This document shows positions 21,414 through 23,790 of a stretch of DNA of 23,790 nucleotides, one piece after another. The number at the start of each line of letters is the position of its first letter. Positions within the stretch are counted from its first letter, which is position 1. This DNA comes from RGIG4140 sp045655105 (GTDB lineage Bacteria > Pseudomonadota > Alphaproteobacteria > CAAHEQ01 > UBA3637). The position numbers and the translations under genes are program-made. Below the pieces are notes generated by a model. It did no database searches. It saw nothing but the letters and a program-made list of their open reading frames with translations, and was not told where the DNA came from. The stretch covers positions 1 to 23,790 of the forward strand of contig JAZOOQ010000054.1 in the NCBI GenBank assembly GCA_045655105.1. The letters run 5' to 3'.

Positions 21414-23015
21414 ATTTTATTAAGTGATGCTCAAATAATTGACGTTCCAGATGATGTTGACCCTGAGGAGTTTAGATTAAATGGTTATCAAGTGCCATTA
21501 ACTCAGCCAGTTGTTGAAGAGCCTCAATTAACAGGTAGCCTTTTTGACACGCCAGTTGGATACCAAAGTTTGTTAAGTGATGATAGCTCAAATAACTTTC
21601 TTGAAGAATCAACAAGTTATCCAACATCAAACTACAATTCATTGACTTCAAGCACCCCTCAAAGTTTGATGCAATCTTCCGTTCAAGCGCCTGTGACGAC
21701 AAGCTTAACAGGAGGCGGATTAAACCCAAATGCTTTTGGGTCAAGCTTAAACAATTTTTCTTATCCAAACGCCTTTGGCTCTAATGGTGGTACTTTAACC
21801 GAACGAATGGCCGCCACCTTAAGAGCAAGAGAAACGCCTTATAACTCTTTGCTTGCAACTGATGAACATAGTTTTAACTCTTCGCAATATGAGCCTTCAT
21901 CTTCAACAGATGAACATAGTTTTAACTCTTCACTGTCAAGCGACTTTTCAAACAATAATCCTCACCAAAATGATCCATTGTGGCAAGAATTAAGCTCTTA
22001 TTCAATTGACCAGTTGAATGAATTGAATGAAATGATAAAAAAAGCGAAAGAAGAAGAGCGTTTATATGGTTCGTCCCCTATAAAACAAAACTTACTCGAC
22101 CACCTTTTTGCCATAAAACAAGCGCATGCTGGCACGCTTTCTAGTATGGAGGTTGAGAATGACCCCATTGCCTTTAAACCCAATAGCTATGATTTTTATA
22201 GTCAAGAATACACGGATTTGATTGATGAAATCTATCCTGATTTGCAATTTTATGAAGGCACGGTTGAAGGTGCTTATCCAGATTCAAAATATCTTATCAC
22301 AGCTGGTGAAGGTTATCTTTTAGATACTAAAGAACGGGTTTTAAAATCTGGCGTTCTGGATGAATTGCAAAAAAAATATCCTGGTATAGATGTTTATCAA
22401 ATATTTTTAAAAGATTCTGAAGAGTTGGTTGGTGCTTTACAAGAAAGTGCACGACAAAATGGAAATGAAGATTATTTAACAAATAATCCATTTAGCATTG
22501 AAAAGAGAAATGATTTAATCCAAGCCTTTAAGGAAAAATATCCCATCACAAAAGAAAAGGCTAAAGAACTTGTGTATGAAGTTTATCGAACAGAGCGATT
22601 AAAACCATTGATTCAAGCGCTCGATCAATATCAAATTAATTTATTTGAGTTACCGCGACCAATTCAAAGAGTTTTAATGGATTTGGATTATAACCCTGGT
22701 TCATCTTTATATCGTGGGAAAGGTCAACAAAGCGGATGGCATAAAGCCTTAACTGCTTTAAAAAACAAAGATTATGAAACGTTTTTAGATGAAATCAGCC
22801 GTAAGGGTGTTGGGCATAAAAGAAATAATGCAGTTATAATTCGAGGATATGCGGCAATTGATCCTTCCGTTGGGGATGTTGATATGGAATCGTTATTTAA
22901 GGATGAATCTGTTTTTAAATTTCAAGATAAAAAATTGTCCAGAGAATTTATTAAAAAGAATATTCATATATTCAGACCACTCTTTTTAAAACATCAAAAG
23001 AAAAAGAGGCGATAA
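21405..23015 (+). CDS. T4-lysozyme-type muramidase (GH24) with Ser/Asn-rich linker, N-terminus disrupted
   Basis: The open frame begins after the 190-bp insertion; TTG 21405 is only a possible start, with no good ribosome site. Residues 8-57 (SDAQIIDVPDDVDPEEFRLN ... TPVGYQSLL) continue the N-terminal region shared with the 16929 gene. A Ser/Asn/Thr-rich linker to about residue 180 includes a repeated TDEHSFNSS. The catalytic domain shows EGTVEGAYPDSKYLITAGEG, which aligns without gaps with the T4 lysozyme active-site segment. It conserves the Glu/Asp/Thr triad (E284, D293, T299). LPRPIQRVLMDLDYNPGSS matches the second conserved GH24 helix. The enzyme would cleave the glycan strand of peptidoglycan. 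The catalytic part is intact, but the upstream break makes expression doubtful. The convergent periplasmic-protein gene (23028-23672) is a candidate inhibitor. Confidence 0.75.
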   Translation: MTIILLSDAQIIDVPDDVDPEEFRLNGYQVPLTQPVVEEPQLTGSLFDTPVGYQSLLSDDSSNNFLEESTSYPTSNYNSLTSSTPQSLMQSSVQAPVTTSLTGGGLNPNAFGSSLNNFSYPNAFGSNGGTLTERMAATLRARETPYNSLLATDEHSFNSSQYEPSSSTDEHSFNSSLSSDFSNNNPHQNDPLWQELSSYSIDQLNELNEMIKKAKEEERLYGSSPIKQNLLDHLFAIKQAHAGTLSSMEVENDPIAFKPNSYDFYSQEYTDLIDEIYPDLQFYEGTVEGAYPDSKYLITAGEGYLLDTKERVLKSGVLDELQKKYPGIDVYQIFLKDSEELVGALQESARQNGNEDYLTNNPFSIEKRNDLIQAFKEKYPITKEKAKELVYEVYRTERLKPLIQALDQYQINLFELPRPIQRVLMDLDYNPGSSLYRGKGQQSGWHKALTALKNKDYETFLDEISRKGVGHKRNNAVIIRGYAAIDPSVGDVDMESLFKDESVFKFQDKKLSREFIKKNIHIFRPLFLKHQKKKRR

Positions 23016-23027
23016 GCCTCTTTTTCC
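23001..23027. terminator. Bidirectional terminator between convergent genes
   Basis: A perfect 11-bp stem GAAAAAGAGGC (23001-23011) / GCCTCTTTTTC (23017-23027) with a 5-nt loop. The muramidase stop codon lies in the loop. One arm (GAAAAAGAGGCTTATC on the minus strand) recurs at 428-443 behind the left paralogue. Confidence 0.9.
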
Positions 23028-23672
23028 CTATTGACCTGGATCTAACAGACAATCGTCTTGAAGTCCTGCAGTTGAATATTCTTGTCCGAACTCATTTTCG
23101 TTTTTATACAATTCATTTAGATCATTGTAATCTTTTTCAATGACAGTATTGTACTCGCCTATTTTTTCGTATGATAATATAATTTCTCTATTGCTATTTG
23201 TGTATTTGCATTTTAATGCTGTGAAATCCACTTTATCAACAAGAATTTCGCAACTGTGAAGTGGAAAATCAGTAAATTGAATGCTATCTCGATAGGTTCC
23301 AAATATTTTATCCTTCCGAATAACAAGATAACTATATCCAATACTATCACCGCCGCCATAAAGAATGTGATTTAAAGCATTTTGTTTGAACTTGAATTTT
23401 AAATCTGGATTAAATTTATCAACCAAGTTTTGCCTGATTTGATCGCACTTTTTTCTTCCTTCTTCTCGAAGTTCTTCAAATGTTTTATATCTTCTCACCC
23501 CGTTTTCAACGATGGTTAGTTCATTCTCTATTTCTTTGCGATATTCTTCACGCTCTTTTTCAATTAACTCATATTCTTTATCGTCAGTGTTAAATGACTC
23601 CTGCGCCAAAACGGGCATCGCGCTCCCAAGAAAACTCGCCAACATCAAACCAAAAACAAATCCTTTTTTCAT
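23028..23672 (-). CDS. Exported periplasmic protein, candidate muramidase inhibitor/immunity protein
   Basis: A 214-residue protein with a clear Sec signal peptide: MKKGFVFGLMLASFLGSAMP followed by VLAQ, cleavage expected after about residue 24. A charged helix (about 30-85) leads into a C-terminal domain with four cysteines (KKCDQ, HSCEI, LKCKY, DDCLL). No family is recognised. ATG 23672 has AAGGAG 8 nt away and a strong promoter. It is tail to tail with the GH24 muramidase gene and shares its terminator. A paralogue at 1-423 sits in the mirror position beside another enzyme gene. Gram-negative bacteria make periplasmic lysozyme inhibitors (for example MliC, Ivy), but the sequence matches none that I know, so the role is inferred from position. 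Confidence 0.75.
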   Translation of the reverse strand: MKKGFVFGLMLASFLGSAMPVLAQESFNTDDKEYELIEKEREEYRKEIENELTIVENGVRRYKTFEELREEGRKKCDQIRQNLVDKFNPDLKFKFKQNALNHILYGGGDSIGYSYLVIRKDKIFGTYRDSIQFTDFPLHSCEILVDKVDFTALKCKYTNSNREIILSYEKIGEYNTVIEKDYNDLNELYKNENEFGQEYSTAGLQDDCLLDPGQ

Positions 23673-23694
23673 GCTTATTTCTCCTTATAAAGAA

Positions 23695-23723
23695 AGGATA
23701 AAATGTTTTTCATTTCCTGTCAA
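23695..23723 (-). promoter_or_regulatory. Promoter of the exported protein gene
   Basis: On the minus strand: TTGACA (plus 23723-23718), 17-nt spacer, TATCCT (plus 23700-23695), then a short leader with AAGGAG. The -35 is consensus, suggesting steady expression independent of the TTGTCACAATTGTCA modules. Confidence 0.75.
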
Positions 23724-23764
23724 GAAAGTTTATAAAGGGCAATTAAAAGAGAGGTATGAAGGGG

Positions 23765-23790
23765 TTTAATTTGTCACAATTGTCATTTTT
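23765..23790 (+). promoter_or_regulatory. Regulatory module D, cut by the window end
   Basis: TTTAATTTGTCACAATTGTC and the following bases match the start of modules A-C; the box is at 23771-23785. The left flank GTATGAAGGGG also resembles the flank of module B. The -10 and any terminator would lie outside the window. Confidence 0.6.

Overview
This AT-rich window looks like accessory DNA of a Gram-negative bacterium. The evidence is Sec signal peptides, candidate periplasmic proteins, peptidoglycan-active enzymes, clear Shine-Dalgarno sites and sigma70-type promoters. The ankyrin protein, the cluster of zincin peptidases and the low GC content would suit a host-associated or intracellular alphaproteobacterium, but no marker gene fixes the taxon. 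No tRNA, rRNA, CRISPR array, transposase or integrase was found.

Layout, left to right. Positions 1-423 hold the end of a periplasmic protein gene, convergent with a zinc metallopeptidase gene (454-1812, minus). A G-rich, C-poor low-complexity tract follows. Next is a six-zinc-ribbon nuclease gene interrupted by an in-frame TAA (2561-4351), then a minus-strand gene stump and a second G-rich tract. Positions 4812-10560 carry three tandem paralogous membrane zincins; the first has about 120 residues of G-rich repeat DNA inserted in frame. Positions 10674-14330 are an operon of an ankyrin protein and two proteins sharing a C-terminal module (WQRYMPEELGGWS). A strong terminator is followed by a LexA/CI-like S24 repressor gene with a palindromic operator on its promoter, coupled to a multi-pass membrane protein gene. 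Positions 15941-16928 are noncoding but rich in signals: a bidirectional terminator, a minus-strand promoter module, a cluster of three DnaA-box-like sites beside very AT-rich DNA, and a third intergenic G-rich element. From 16929 onward lie phage-like and effector-like genes: a DUF2778/L,D-transpeptidase-like protein, a small membrane protein, a gene remnant, a podovirus-type adaptor and tail-protein pair, and a T4-lysozyme-type muramidase whose N-terminus is disrupted. The last gene (23028-23672, minus) is a paralogue of the first, in inverted orientation.

Three structures stand out. (1) A repeated regulatory module has the box TTGTCACAATTGTCA exactly 59 nt upstream of a TAAAAT -10 element, followed within about 25 nt by an intrinsic terminator. 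It occurs complete three times on plus and once on minus, and is cut by the window end in a fifth place. This resembles a terminator-gated (antitermination) regulon. (2) Three genes have an extended -10 promoter (TGnTATAAT) exactly 7 nt before ATG, which predicts leaderless mRNAs. (3) The DUF2778 and muramidase proteins share a roughly 97-residue N-terminus but carry unrelated peptidoglycan-targeting C-termini, each next to a candidate immunity gene, as in polymorphic effector systems. Functions are read by eye from motifs; no database search was possible.
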